The notes under the pieces are model-generated. The model was not told the DNA's origin, did no database searches, and was given only the letters and a program-made list of their open reading frames with translations. 64,000 nucleotides of DNA, from positions 81,124,112 through 81,188,111 of the forward strand of contig CM023533.1 in the NCBI GenBank assembly GCA_013350335.1. The letters run 5' to 3'. This DNA is from Chimonanthus salicifolius. Taxonomy: Eukaryota > Streptophyta > Magnoliopsida > Laurales > Calycanthaceae. The translations under genes and the position numbers were made by a program. Every line of letters starts with the position of its first letter. The stretch's first letter is position 1. This document shows, one piece after another, positions 1-12,002 of this stretch.

Positions 1-337
1 TGATCATCAAGATGTTTGGCCTTATATCAATTATTGATGACATTTATGATGTTCGTGGTACTATAGAGGAACTTGAATTGTTTACAAATGCAATCCTCAG
101 GTTTGATTCACAATACACATTCCCTTGCCTAAGTGATTCATGGAGAGTTTTGTATTTATATTAATGTTTTAAAAATTAAATTGGAAGTTAAAAAGTTAGA
201 GACCAAAGTTTGGTTGAACTTTGAATTTCATTAAAAGCTCAAATAGGTTGAACAAAGAATAAGTGTGATATTGTAATTATGTTAGAGCTTTTCTAGATAA
301 TTATTAGTGATGTGTATTGGATGTTTTAGATGGTGAG

Positions 338-640
338 TGTAAAACTCATGAGTTGAATTCACCTTTGAAAAGTGACGGTCAGAGAGAGGGTGCCCATGGA
401 TTTATACACCGATATCTCGAAGGTATTCAGGCTATGTGGAACTATACTGACACTCCCTCTCAGTGCCAAAATTGGATACGCTCGGCTCTCCCTCTCCATA
501 CAGGCTGGAGAGATGAACCCGACTTATCCCTGTAAAACCTTTGACTCTGATACCATGTAAAACTCATGAATAGAATTCACCCTTGAAAACCGACTGCTAA
601 GGAGAAAGTGCTCATGTGTTTATATACTGCACATCCCAAA
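338..640 (-). mobile_element. TRIM-like mini LTR retroelement in TPS copy 1 intron 4
   Basis: Two copies of a sequence starting TGTAAAACTCATGA lie at 338 and 556 and continue with clear similarity (GAATTCACC, TTGAAAA). The second copy is directly preceded by GACTCTGATACCA, the reverse complement of the initiator tRNA-Met primer binding site TGGTATCAGAGTC. This places a primer binding site next to an LTR on the minus strand, as in terminal-repeat retrotransposons in miniature. The outer end is not sharply defined and no target duplication was resolved. No coding capacity is seen. Confidence 0.55.
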
Positions 641-863
641 AATACTCAAACGATGCGTTCTTGTACTAATAATGAAATCCATTCATCTACTTTCTCTTAA
701 GTTAGAAATCCTCTATACATGAGTACGACTTATTGGATTTCCATGCTTCTCCTCTTACAGCTATTCTACCATTACAACTCATAACTCAAGATCTAGAGTT
801 GACCTAATATCTTTCAAATTTACTAGTCTTAGTTGCTCCACCATTTAACATCAATTTGACCAA

Positions 864-2773
864 TGTTGTGTAAATTTTAAATTTATAATTCGCAAGCGCA
901 CGAACCATTTAGATAGTATAGCGATTAAGTGCGAGGTCGAACCCATCGGAACTTAGGAAAATATATCCATGAAAATACACCATTGAATTAAGTATTTTAA
1001 GAACTTTAGGAAATATGGAGATAAATCATAAATATGAAATAATTTATCTAATCTATGAATTTTAATCTTAATTTAGAAACATTTTAGATTTAAACATAGA
1101 ATCTAACAATTTAACAAATTTTAATTAAGATGGTGGATTTAATCTAAAAATATAAACAATCTCAATTTAATTTAAAATACAAAATTAAGATGCAATTAAA
1201 TTATTTCCAACCTAGTTCATCAATTTCAAGGATTTGAATTTTATAAATAAAAGAAAATATAAATAACATCTAAATTACCTATATACATATTTGCAATGGA
1301 ATTTGGATTGAAGATTAAGGATGCATTATTTTCAATACTTTAAAAATAAAATCAAAACCTAGAACATGGAGCTCACATTTATTAATTATCATTGATTCAA
1401 AATTTTCATTCATAATTAATTTAATTAAGAAAAACATGAGTTTCATTAATTAATAAATAATCAAAATAAACATTGGGCTTAGAGAGAATTCAACATAAAA
1501 TTCCAAATCTAAATTCTTCACCTACTCTTAAAAAGATCCTTAGAATGGAAAATTAAGGTTCTAAACTTTCCCAAAAATTGGATGTTTAAGATGAAAATTC
1601 TAAGATTAAATCAGAACATGCATTCATAAAGAGATTAAAAATCAAATCAAACTATCACAATCAACAAACATTAAGTGGAAAACCATAGATCTAAAAAGCT
1701 TGTCTTAATTTTATTAATAAAACAAAGGATTAAAATTACATAACCATGGGATTCTTGGAATAAGAAATTATAATGAAAAGTTAAAACACCAACCTAAAAC
1801 CCATTGTGGAATTTAAATTCCATACTGTCTTCCCTCCTCTTTGTCTTCTTTTCCTTCCTCCTTATGCTCTACCTTTTCTTCAATGCCCAAGTTCAGTTTT
1901 CTCAATGGGAGATGGCTAGTATTTATAGATGAAAGGAGGTGGAATGAATGGATTGGATTTAAAGATTTAAATAAAGTAAGGGACACATGTAGGGCGGATA
2001 TGATTTGTGCTAAATATGGAATGACTTAAAAGAGGCAAGGAACTAAATTTGTATAAGGAAACTGAGTGCAGAATCCCGTTCTTTACACATATACCATCTT
2101 GCAGCTCAGTTTTGACCTTGTTAACTTCTGAATCAGGAAAAGTTGTAAACTACAAAATTGTAGCCCTTGAAGTCTTCTTTTCAATGCAAAAAGAATCAAA
2201 GCAATTAGATATCGAAGTGGAAATTTATGACCAAAATACCAAACATGTAGGAAACCTTCCTTATTTTTCTCCCTTTTTTATTTTCCTTCTCTTTCCTTAA
2301 TCCATTTGCCAAATTCGTAAATCCTCTTTTATTGACTTCTAAATTTCAAATTTCCACTTGAGATAATGAAAATAGTATTCACACATGTGCATTTCTTCAT
2401 GCGCTTTTCTTAATGGGCTTAATAATTGGACTTTTCAAAGTATGGAAAATTTAATAATTAATTTTACCACTTACAATCAATTCTAAAAGTGTACTAAATT
2501 AATCCAAACTCTCATGAATGGATTTGAATTAATTAGTTTACAAATAAAACCCCTAAAATTGTGGTTAAATAATTATTAAAAATTTTAACTTTCCAAAATA
2601 TCAACTTATGCCCATAAATTGCAAAATTTATCTTTTGAATTCTCATATCTTGCATTTCCCTGTAAATCCTGCAAAACATCCAAAATCTCATTAAACATAT
2701 TCTAAAACACACAAAACTAAAGGCTAACTAATCCAAATACAAGGGTAAAATAGTCATTTTCCAGTGCTCATCA
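864..2773 (-). mobile_element. Solo LTR (family A, 1.9 kb) in TPS copy 1 intron 4
   Basis: The element begins TGTTGTGTAAATTTT and ends GTGCTCATCA, so it has the TG..CA termini of an LTR. It is flanked by a perfect 5-bp target duplication ACCAA (859-863 and 2774-2778). Read on the minus strand, a TATA-like box lies near 1920-1928 and a polypurine-rich transcribed region follows. There is no internal coding region and no second LTR, so it is a solo LTR left by LTR-LTR recombination. A related copy lies at 24707-27087. Confidence 0.8.
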
Positions 2774-2871
2774 ACCAACATCAAGGGCATTTGATACAAC
2801 TTTTTATATGTTTTAAATTTTAATGCATTCCTAATTGTATGTTGTAGATTTTATAAAACCTTTTTATTTAG

Positions 2872-3180
2872 AGTAGCGACCCTCTCATGGGTATTTTGTG
2901 TAATCCAACACGGATTTAGTGTACTACCAATTTTACCCTTCACACGAATAGTACAATCGGACCCTTCACATAAATAGTAAAATTTTGGTGAGCTGATTTT
3001 ACTGTTCATGCAAATTTCGGCGAGCTGATTTATTATTCATGTGAATTTCAACTTAGCCGATTTTACTGTTCATGTGAAGGGTTGGTGAGTTGATTTTACT
3101 GTTCATGCAAAAGGTAAAATTAGCAATACACTAAAACCCGTATCTGATTATACAAACCTCCCGTGGAAGGATCGCTATCC
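2872..3180. mobile_element. Mutator-like MITE in TPS copy 1 intron 4
   Basis: Terminal inverted repeats of about 33 bp: the left end TAGCGACCCTCTCATGGG mirrors the right end CCCGTGGAAGGATCGCTA. The flanks TTTATTTAG (2863-2871) and TTTATTTAA (3181-3189) match at 8 of 9 positions, the target duplication size typical of Mutator-like elements. The inside has diverged repeats of a TTTTACTGTTCATG motif and no ORF. A second member lies at 11530-12002. Confidence 0.7.
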
Positions 3181-4173
3181 TTTATTTAACATGAATTTGA
3201 AAAAGTTATCTGATTTAATCTGCGTCAAATTCAAACTTCATAGGGTTCCATTTTAATGAAAACGTTTTGCTTTAACTAAACTGTTTCATCTCAAACTCTC
3301 AAAGTATTCTAAGTCTAACTTTGAAACATTAATTTACATTCACTTATTAATAATTATTTCTGCAATCCAATTTTTGTTGTGTCGTTTATGCTTCAAAGAG
3401 CAAAAATTGTAAATGGGTACTCACCTTTTTAATTATTTATTTTTTTCAGGTGGGACTTGGAGGCTACTAATCAGCTACCGATGTATATGAAGGATATCTA
3501 TTTTGCAGTACTACACACTGTTGATGAAATTGAAGATGAACTAATGCCATCAGAAAAGTTCTACCGTACTGACACCTTAAAAACAATGGTATGGCATCTA
3601 AATCTAATCAATATCATGAAAGGGGACTAATGTTTTAAAAATTGACACATAAATCAAACTTTCGTAAAATAAAATTAGGTTCGACAGAGTTCAACCAAGT
3701 TCACATGTGGTTGACTTCGTAACATCATTATAATGCTCTATAATAATATTAATTAATTAATTTAATAATAATAAATTTGTTAAAAATATAATAATGTGAT
3801 AATAAATATAAAATATCAAATATCAAATATACAACACATAAACTATAGAAAAACTAATAATCACATTTTCTTAAAATAACTTTTTCACACTAATTATAAT
3901 TACAAGTAACAGAATAGTCTAACACTCCAGCATAATAAATTACAAACCTTTTGAAAATTATTGAGAGTCAACTGTACTAACTTTTTGAGCAGTGGGTAAT
4001 TAAAGCTTTTTTAAGATTTAAGCATAGCTGAACCGTATTTGATAAAAATATGGATTGAACCGGATTCAATGTTTAAAAAGGGTAGAGTTTTAAAATATTG
4101 ACAACGAGTATGGTTGAGATCTTTGATTTAAAGGTCAATGTCACAGATAAGAATGATCACATTCAAAGATAGG

Positions 4174-4428
4174 TAGGGGTGAAACTTCAATTGGGTTTAA
4201 CTTGACTCGCATGATCCTACCCGATAAATAAGTGATTTGGGTTATGCATTGTTATCTCGGGTTGGGTCGGGCTGGAAAATAAAAACCCGTATGAAATTCG
4301 GGTCGGGTTAGGTTGTGAAATTTAAAATCAATTCGATCTGACCCGATGTAATCTAATCCAACTTGAGTACAACAAGTTATAAAACAACACTCGAGTTGAC
4401 TTGGGTAAAAAATCTGATGGCTACCCTA
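4174..4428. mobile_element. hAT-like MITE rich in CGGGT/ACCCG
   Basis: The element starts TAGGGGTGAAACTT and ends ATGGCTACCCTA, with sub-terminal GGGTCGGGTT / AACCCGACCC-type words on both strands, the style of nonautonomous plant hAT elements. It lies downstream of the homologous part of TPS copy 1 intron 5. I could not find a convincing 8-bp target duplication, so the exact ends are tentative. Confidence 0.5.
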
Positions 4429-4744
4429 ATAATAATAATCAATTCAAATTTGAAAATAAATAAAAAGTGGGGAAAAGTTTTGAACGAGACAGTCAACATT
4501 TCAAATAAATTTTAATACTTTTTAAAGGATAAAGTTTGAATGAGAAAGATCCCCTTTATGCAGGGTTATCACGGCTATATTTTACCAAGTGCCAACTGTC
4601 GCAATGACTGGCGCCAGTAGTTGTAATTTGGAAATGTCGATGAGCGATGTGAATGTGTGATACGCCGTATATGGCTTTTATATAGTGAAAAATCCACTAG
4701 AGAATTTAAATTACGTTTTTTTTTAAAGTTTTAAATGAGTTATA

Positions 4745-5825
4745 GGGCTGCAACTCGGGTCGGGTTTTGGCCCTAACCCGCATGATCCGACCCGAGAAAT
4801 CATGCGGGTCGGGTTACAATGGTCGGGTTGTAGGGTCGGGTCAGGTTGAGAAAAGAAAAACCCGACCGAAATTCGGGTCGGGTTGGGTTGAGGTTTTTAA
4901 ATTTCAACCCGACCTGAGAAAATCTGACCCAAGAAAATCCGACCCGACCCGACCCCATTCTCATAAGTTAATATAAAAGTTGCCTTACCCATTTACCCCA
5001 AAATCTCAAACAAACCCTAGCAGACCTCTTTCTTTTCCATTTTCCATTGATCCAGCCGACCGTGTTTCCCCCTTCCCTCGTCGCCTCCTCGTCGCTGCCG
5101 GTAATTTCCAATCTCTTGGAATCGCTTGCAATAGGAACTCAAAGTTTGAGAGAGGTTCATGAGTACTGCTCACCGTATTAGAGATGGAAGGAGCTCAGGT
5201 CTCCGTTTTACCCTTTTTGCCGCTCGATCTGAAAGTTTGAGATCTCTTCCTGCTCCGGCTCCTTGTTGTCATTGTTTTTCTTTTTCTTTTTATTTAATCT
5301 ATCTTTACTTTCTTTTGCAGCTCTGTTTTTTTTTTTTTTTAATTTTTGTATCCAACTTCTTTGATTTTCTTTCATTTTCGCCTTTGGGATGTTTGGTTTA
5401 GAAGAGAGAAGGGTTTCTCAGTGATGTGAAAAAAGATGACAAGTCTGAGATAAATCCATTCTTTAAACCCTTGATGTAATTGAGGCATTTGTTTGAGAGA
5501 AACCCTTAAATACACCATTTTAAATAGATTTTTGTATTTTTTTTTCTCTTTTCCCTTTTGCATATTCTTTCTTCCATTCCAAATCTTCATTTTGTTTAAT
5601 GCCGGTGTGCATGATGAAAACCACAGCTAGGCTGCAACTCGGGTTGGGTTTTGTCGGGTTAAGGGTCGGGTCGGATTGGGTTAAGGGTATTACAATCTTG
5701 GGTCGGGTCAGGTTCACTATCTCGGATTTTTTATTTGGGTCGGGTCGGGTCCGGTTCAATATGGAGTGAGTCGGGTTAGGATTGGGTTTATTAAAACCCG
5801 GCCCGCCCGACCCGAGTTTCAGCCC
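4745..5825. mobile_element. Nonautonomous hAT-like element (1.08 kb) with gene-like cargo
   Basis: The left end GGGCTGCAACTCGGGTCGGG mirrors the right end CCCGACCCGAGTTTCAGCCC. The flanks GAGTTATA (4737-4744) and TAGTTATA (5826-5833) match at 7 of 8 positions, the 8-bp target duplication of hAT transposons. Sub-terminal arrays of CGGGT words occupy both ends. The middle (about 4980-5560) is GC-richer, with an AAACCCTAG leader-like start, a CTCGTCGCC-rich stretch and a following T-rich tract, which looks like a 5' UTR plus first exon. It may be a captured host fragment or the leftover leader of an autonomous hAT. No transposase domain is visible. Confidence 0.7.
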
Positions 5826-6079
5826 TAGTTATACATCCTTAATTAAGATATGTTAAAAAAAGAGACAAAACAATGGATGAATAAAATTTAATTTCTATAT
5901 GATTATTCAGATGTTATACCTATTATAAAAAATTAATTGTTACAAAGACATTCATTTTTTATATTTTATTTTATAAAGTTGTGATGATTGTACGAAAGAG
6001 TTTTTCTTTATTTCTTATATAAAGGAGTCCTTTATCCATCAACTTCCTCACGTACCTAATACTAGTGGTTAAAAACAAT

Positions 6080-6225
6080 GACGAATATATATAAAAGGTA
6101 TCCAGGCTTTTTAAAGCACCTGACTAAGTCCTTGGGGCACATACAAATCTCCCTATTTGCACACACCGAGTAAAAGTAAAAGGAGTGACCTTATATGATG
6201 AGAGTTTGACTTGAACCCAAAACCA
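6080..6225 (-). mobile_element. Decayed tRNA-type SINE-like sequence
   Basis: The stretch resembles the SINE at 61015-61195: both contain a run like AGAGCACCTGACTAA, a GGGCACA word, a conserved GGAGTGACCTTATA-like word, and end with a reverse-complemented Pol III B box (here GGGTTCAAGTC on the minus strand). It is diverged and has no clear target duplication. Confidence 0.4.
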
Positions 6226-7736
6226 ATATATATCAAATTTGTTATACATATCACATATTGGCTGCCATTTATGACCCATATCGTTTCGAGTTGTATCGGT
6301 TGGTACAACTATAATATCAACTTATTAAAATCTTTTAATTTTTTTTAAAAAATATTTTTTAGATCAATTTTCAATTTGAATATTGCATTAGGTATGATTT
6401 TTAGTAGATTTAAAAGAAAGTTCCACATTTGTGAAAGATATTTGTTCATTCTAGTATTGTTTTCTTAATATTGTCAATTTTGAGTCATTTTTATTAATAT
6501 AAGATAGTATTAAAAGAGAAGTGTTTATCCAATGAGTCAGTGGACGTTGAACCCAATTGTTTGGACCTAATTTTTCACTTAAATGGGTTGGATCCATTAC
6601 CCCCACTTTGTTTTAAACTTCATGTTGGTAGCTCCTATATTATAATCAAACTTGCAAGAGTGTGTTGCTCTTCTATTATAGAGGTAAATTGCATTTTAGA
6701 TATGAAAGCAAGGAATGGAATGGTGTGGATGGAGAGATTTTATGGGAGTAGGCTTGAAGTAAAACATGTATGTTATTCATTGTAACCTTTAGAATGCCTT
6801 AGACACGAGCAAAAAGTTCCTAACTATTAGACATTAATAGATACATGGTATTTTGAAGAACTAATTGATACAATTTAAAAAAAATATGCACAACCAGAAT
6901 TCATCAGATATCATCAATCTAACAAATATCTCTGATATTTTTATTTTTATCACGAAAATATTAGCAAAATAACTTTTAGCTTTTGGATATATAAGAAACA
7001 ATAGTTTTCGTTGATGATGAAGGTTGTTCCATTTATCACATAGATTTGGCAAATTAGCATTAAAGTGTCACTGTTTTGGATTAAAAGTAAGGAGCAACAC
7101 TTTACCATAGTTTAACAATAATTTGAGCATCCAAATCAGGCTGAAAATGTGGAATGGATCGGCCTAAATGCATCAACGTGCGAAACTGAAATTCTGAAAT
7201 ATTTTGGCCAAGTTTAAGGCAAAATTTCGAGTGAAATTTGACTAAATTTTAATAACATTTGTTTCTTGGGTTTTCCATAAAAGGGAAACACAAATTTCTT
7301 TCGTTGATGTTAAAGGAAGTGAGAAAAAAGGAAATTAAGAAATTTCGGCTGAATTTTTTTTTCATACAATATTATTGAATTTGAGATTATTTAAGAGTTC
7401 AAATTGAAGAAAATGATAAAAATAACTCAAATGGTTATTTTAAGTGAAATTAGCAGAAAATTATTGGACTTTATTTTTCATGTTTTTAGAATTTTTGGGA
7501 TTTTTCCACATTTTTTTCCTCAAAATATTTTAAAATTCTTGATTCCGTAACTCAAAAATAACATTTGAATATCTAAATAACAAAAATAATGATCCAATTA
7601 CATTAAGTTGAACTCCAGAATTTTCTTGATTTTCTATAATTGTTTCAGAATCTCTTGGAAAAAATAAAAAAATAAAAGTTAGAGGAGAGAGAAATCTATG
7701 GACCGAACCGATACGGGCAGAAATTTTTTACCCCAA

Positions 7737-7786
7737 GCCACATTGGCAGATATGGCCTCTCGCCACATTGGCAGATATGGCCTCTC
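7737..7786. repeat. 25-bp perfect tandem duplication
   Basis: The unit GCCACATTGGCAGATATGGC plus CTCTC occurs twice without a spacer (7737-7761 and 7762-7786), in otherwise AT-rich sequence. Confidence 0.9.
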
Positions 7787-9469
7787 TTTTCTCTCTTTTT
7801 ACTTTTTTCTTTTATAATAATATTGAAAACTATCTGAAAAATAGAGAATTATGGGAAACCTAGTATGACCATATTTTGGTTAAGAACGGTCCTTTTTTAG
7901 AATACTAGAACTTAAGAGTCAAAATTTTAATATGAATAAAGTATGTCCTATATAATTGAAATGTCCATAAATTTCAAACAATGAAAAAATAATATGAAAA
8001 AACACCTTATATGAAATTCATGTTCCCACAATGACTTAATACCTTTTATTATAACTCATGAGTTATTTTGTAAAGAAATTGAATTTCAATTTTTTTTTGG
8101 AACATTAGAAAAATCACATAAAAACCTACAAACTTTATTAATCACATTAAAGGCTCTTCATTTAATTTCATGAAATTTTTATATCATTTTATTAAAAAAA
8201 TTCACAAAAACCCCAAAATAAAAATTATCTTAGAAAACCTTGATTTCATTAGTTCTATGAAAAAACTTGAGAAATTAGACATAACCCGACAAACTATATT
8301 AGTCACATCAAGGGATCTTCATTTAATTCCATGAACACACAATATCATTCCATTAAATTATTTCACAAAAAATTCTAAAATTGGGATAACATTAAAGCAA
8401 AAATTGAAAAAGAAAATGATGAAAATAACTCAAAAGAGACAAATCTAAAGGAAAAATAAGGTTGGAATGGATGATACCTTTCACACTTAAAGAAATTGAT
8501 TCTAAACCTTCTTAAAATTATACCCAATGCAAACTTCTAATAAAAAATAGTCAAAAGACAATTTTGGACAAAAAATAAAGAAGATATGCAAGGCTGATAC
8601 TATACCATATCAATCAATACAGATCAATATGATACTGCCATTTCTATATTTATGTGGACGATCTAATATGTATCGTCTTTTTTTTTTCTTCTAAAAGTAT
8701 GATTGCAAAGAACCAAACCATCAAAATTAGAACATAATCATTGTTGGTTCTCTAATAATCATTGTGTGGTTCTCTAATAATCATGTTTATAGAAATGGTT
8801 ATATGACTATTGGATTTGAAAGCAGGATAGCAATTTTTCACCTAAACGTATTGAGTGTCAAGCAAATTCACGTCAAATAATTAGAGGAAAATTATTATAT
8901 GAAATAAAAAGTTTGGAACTTCTCCATTTGAGGCAATGGGAGGCCATCAATGAGTTGGATTTTGGAGTGACATTTCCAATAAGGTCATCCCTTATTTTCC
9001 ACTTAATTAAAAACTATGTAGTAGTGTCTATTGGTCCACAACATGCTAGATTAAAAAATACCATTTAAGTTATTATATTAGTATAGCTGATCTTGAATTG
9101 TTTGTACGCTAATAAAAAAGATTTATTGCACATCTTAATCATCCAATCTAAACATAAAATAAATGAAATAAAGAAAAAAAATGAAAGAGAACAATGCATG
9201 TTTCACATTATAGAGTTTTGCATAATCCATTAATGATGGTTCATCCAATGTATGATCTCTAGTCATAGCTCCATGCTGCTCCATCTTCTGGAGGAATTTC
9301 ACACGATCATAGACTCAAATAATCTAGATCGATCAATGATTAAGATACATTTAATTGCTATGCCTAGATCTAGATCCTTGTTAGGAGCTCAATCGTAAAA
9401 CGTACAAGAGGCCATTTGTTTGTATCCTCGACAAAAGTAATTTGTTTGTATCCTCAAGAAAGGTAATTC

Positions 9470-10041
9470 TGTAACGACACTGCTCACCCAGCATAAAATT
9501 GTCAGCTTTGGACTTCACAATCACGCCCTCATAATTTTGCTTTTGGATGTGCGTCAATATTCTCCCGAAAAGGCCTCACACTATTTGAAAGAAGGATGCT
9601 ACTTATATCCAGGTTCAGGACTTCTGTCACAAGCAATGTTTCACTATTGAATTCCTCTCTCTATCAATCCATGCATATGGAGTTTCCCACCCTCTTCCAT
9701 CGAGTTGAACCATCACAATCCCCCACCTAGGACTAGAGCTGTCGAGTGTTCCACTAATGAATTCCTCTATATCAAACCATGCACATGGAGTTTCCCACCC
9801 TCTTCCATCGGGTGCAGGCCATCACAATCTCTCACCTGGGATTAGAGCTGCCCTTGACTCTGATACCATCTGTAACGACTGTGCCCACAGCATAATATTG
9901 TTTGTTTTAGGCTCCACACACACCTTCACGATTTTGCTTTGGGATATGCGGCCATACACACCCCAAAAGGCTTCATGCTGTTTGATGGAATGATGTTCGT
10001 ATCTAGGATCAGGACCTCTGCCACAGGCAATGTGGGATTCA
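9470..10041 (-). mobile_element. TRIM retroelement with two LTRs and primer binding site
   Basis: Two related LTRs start TGTAACGAC at 9470 and 9871. The right one ends ATGTGGGATTCA at 10041. Read on the minus strand, the element begins TGAATCCCACATTGCC, and the LTR ends GTCGTTACA directly before ATGGTATCAGAGTCAAGG, a tRNA-Met primer binding site. This TGA-CCCACA..TTACA layout is that of plant TRIM elements. The internal part is a duplicated unit of about 100 bp (CATATGGAGTTTCCCACCC and CACATGGAGTTTCCCACCC), and a third, diverged copy lies outside at about 10095-10165. There is no coding capacity. A 5-bp target duplication was not resolved. Confidence 0.75.
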
Positions 10042-10179
10042 TTCATATTCTCTTTACTCATCTACGCCCAATGGAGTTTTCCTCCTCCCTCCATTGGCGA
10101 ATTCCTCTCTCTATCAATCCACGCACATGGAGTTTCCCATCATCCTCCATCGGGAGCGGGCCATCATTAATTCTATGAA

Positions 10180-11100
10180 AAAAGTTATGTTAGGATCCCA
10201 TTCATATCAACTAACAAGTGCTATCAAATCTGGCTTTGTATTGGATTGTGAAGACCTGATGCTTTAGTTGTTTACGTCAAAATCTTTATTTTCATTGAAA
10301 TGAATCAAATATCACCTTAGCGAGCAAGAAAAACCTCCATTTTTTCTTATTAAATTTTGCTATTCCCCCTAAGGAAAATGGATTAGAGTAAACTCTCTAT
10401 AATGTAGTACTCTATAAAGTTATAAACTGTCTAAAATATATCGGCAGTTGATCTCGACCTCGGGCCCATACAAAATGTAATAAATCTCTCTAATTCAGTA
10501 TTCCATATATTCAAAATGAAAAATATACTGCTCCAACTATTTTGTAAAATAATATTCCATACACTCAAAATACAAAATTACTGCAAAAGTGACTAAGGAC
10601 CTCACAAACTACATCATTTAAACTTCAGAAAAGTAATATGAGATAGACTTCTAGATAAACTTCCTCATTCTTTGGGATGGTATAACACTCTGTTCTCAAT
10701 GAATAAGAACTGTATAAGAATGAATGGAGTGATTTGTTTCCACAAAGAGAAGCCAAAATGACATTTTAATGATATGTGAGAGTTTTAAGGAGATTTTAGA
10801 AAGGAATACGGCTAGACTCTTTAATTTAATAACCTTTATAATGTAATATAGGTACTATGGTCCCAACCATATTACATTATAGAGGTTTTACTGTATTTGG
10901 AAAGAGAAAAATGTCACATTTCTAGTGGTCTCGGCAAAAAAAATTATTCCAAGAAAAATGGTGGCATTTTCTATATTTTTTTTATAGTTGGAAAATGACA
11001 AATACCCCTTAAAATTGTAATTAATTTGATCCATAATTGATTATCCGATCAATGAAGGTTCTCTGTTTAAGAAATAGTTATATATTGTTGTAATATGTGG
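10180..11100. other. Intergenic, no gene recognised
   Basis: AT-rich DNA without exon-like segments, clear TE ends or long repeats that I can identify. Several short direct words (such as AATGTAGTA and ATAATGTAAT) suggest decayed repeats only. Confidence 0.5.
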
Positions 11101-11261
11101 GATGTTCTTGTAGTGTCTTCATGCAACATTGAATTACAAAAAATTGCATGAAAATCCATTGCAGGGATCTCGAATCACATTAGGTTGAGTCTGAAGTCGT
11201 CTAGCTTGAGGTGGTCCAACTTGTGGTGGTCTTCCACATAATTAATGAAGTTCCAATCCTA

Positions 11262-11286
11262 TATATATATATATATATATATATAT
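11262..11286. repeat. (AT)n microsatellite
   Basis: A run of alternating TA dinucleotides inside the array block. The equivalent position in the second block (27361-27378) also holds a TA run, but shorter. Confidence 0.9.
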
Positions 11287-11529
11287 CAAGTTGGCTCCAA
11301 GGTGGTCCAACTTGTATTTGCATTCCACATGATCTTCAACCCAAATAATCTTAGTTGGATCAATGTCAAAGATCTATTAAATAATACTATTAGATCAAAT
11401 CAATAGGATTTCCCTAGCACTACCTTGTCGCAAGGAAGAACATAAAATTCTTTTTTCTTTTATTACTTGACAAATGAAGTTCTATCTTAAGAAAAAAAAG
11501 TTATGTATAGTATCATTGTAATATATATA

Positions 11530-12002
11530 GGTAACGATCCTCCCACGAGCATTTTGTGTAACGAGACACAGAATTTAGGGTATTGCCCATTTTACCCTTC
11601 CACTGCCGTACGAAAGCATTTAAAAAAAAAAAATCAGTGATCCGGTCAGTGATCCAATTTTAGTGATCTGATTTGTTGTTCTGTATGAAAAAACAATCTG
11701 ACTTAGATAAATTAAAGTGAACCGGTCAGTGATCCGGTGAGTGAGTCGGTTAATGATCCAGTTTCAGTGATCTGATTTGCTGCTTTGTATGAAAAACAGT
11801 CTCACTTAAATAAATTTCAGTGAGCGGGTCAGTGATCCGGTCACTGATACCGCAATAGAAGGGTTAGTGATCCGGCGAGCTGATTCAAAGGGTTTGGCGA
11901 GCCGGTTCGAAGGGTTTGGCGAGCCGGTTTGAAGGGGAAAATGGGCAATACAATAAAACCCATGTCGGCTTACACAAAATGCCCGCGGGAGGATTGCTGC
12001 CC
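11530..12002. mobile_element. Mutator-like MITE, same family as 2872-3180
   Basis: Long terminal inverted repeats: the left GGTAACGATCCTCCCACGAG and continuation to GTGTAA mirror the right TTACACAAAATGCCCGCGGG and continuation to GCTGCC. The flanks share ATATATA. The inside is built from repeats of an AGTGATCCGGT-like word. A second partial end (GAGAGGATCGCTACCC, about 12013-12029) follows directly, suggesting nested or tandem insertion. Confidence 0.7.

Larger units (their letters stand above)
1..3588 (+). pseudogene. Terpene synthase (TPS-a type) fragment, copy 1: exons 4 (partial) and 5
   Basis: Two terpene synthase exons are visible. Exon 4 (1-100, cut by the window edge) reads [18 protein letters not shown] and so carries the DDxxD motif that binds Mg2+ and the prenyl diphosphate; it ends at a GT donor at 101. 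Exon 5 (3450-3588, 139 nt, the usual size) starts after a pyrimidine-rich tract and AG and reads WDLEATNQLPMYMKDIYFAV, then ends in KTM before GT. Both are in frame and joined in the correct phase (AG + G). Intron 4 is 3349 nt, against 227 nt in copy 2, because a TRIM, a 1.9 kb solo LTR and a MITE inserted. The intron 5 start is homologous to copy 2 up to about 4140, but exons 6 and 7 are not found before 11 kb. I infer a 3'-truncated pseudogene. Cytosolic sesquiterpene synthase ancestry is inferred from the family; the product is unknown. Confidence 0.85.
5834..9469. other. Intergenic, no gene recognised
   Basis: AT-rich DNA between TPS copy 1 and the TRIM at 9470. Apart from the SINE-like stretch at 6080-6225 and a 25-bp tandem repeat at 7737-7786, I see only low-complexity AT sequence and short chance ORFs. 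No terpene synthase exon 6 or 7 is recognisable here. Confidence 0.6.

Noticed and set aside
4553..4620. Possible exon 6 of TPS copy 1 (GYHGYILPSANC reading)
   Set aside because: It does not match the conserved exon 6 pattern seen at 21473-21718, and stops follow at once.
4745..5825. Interstitial telomere repeats (GGGTT-like words)
   Set aside because: Words are GGGTCGGGTT variants on both strands within a hAT-like element, not the plant telomere unit TTTAGGG.
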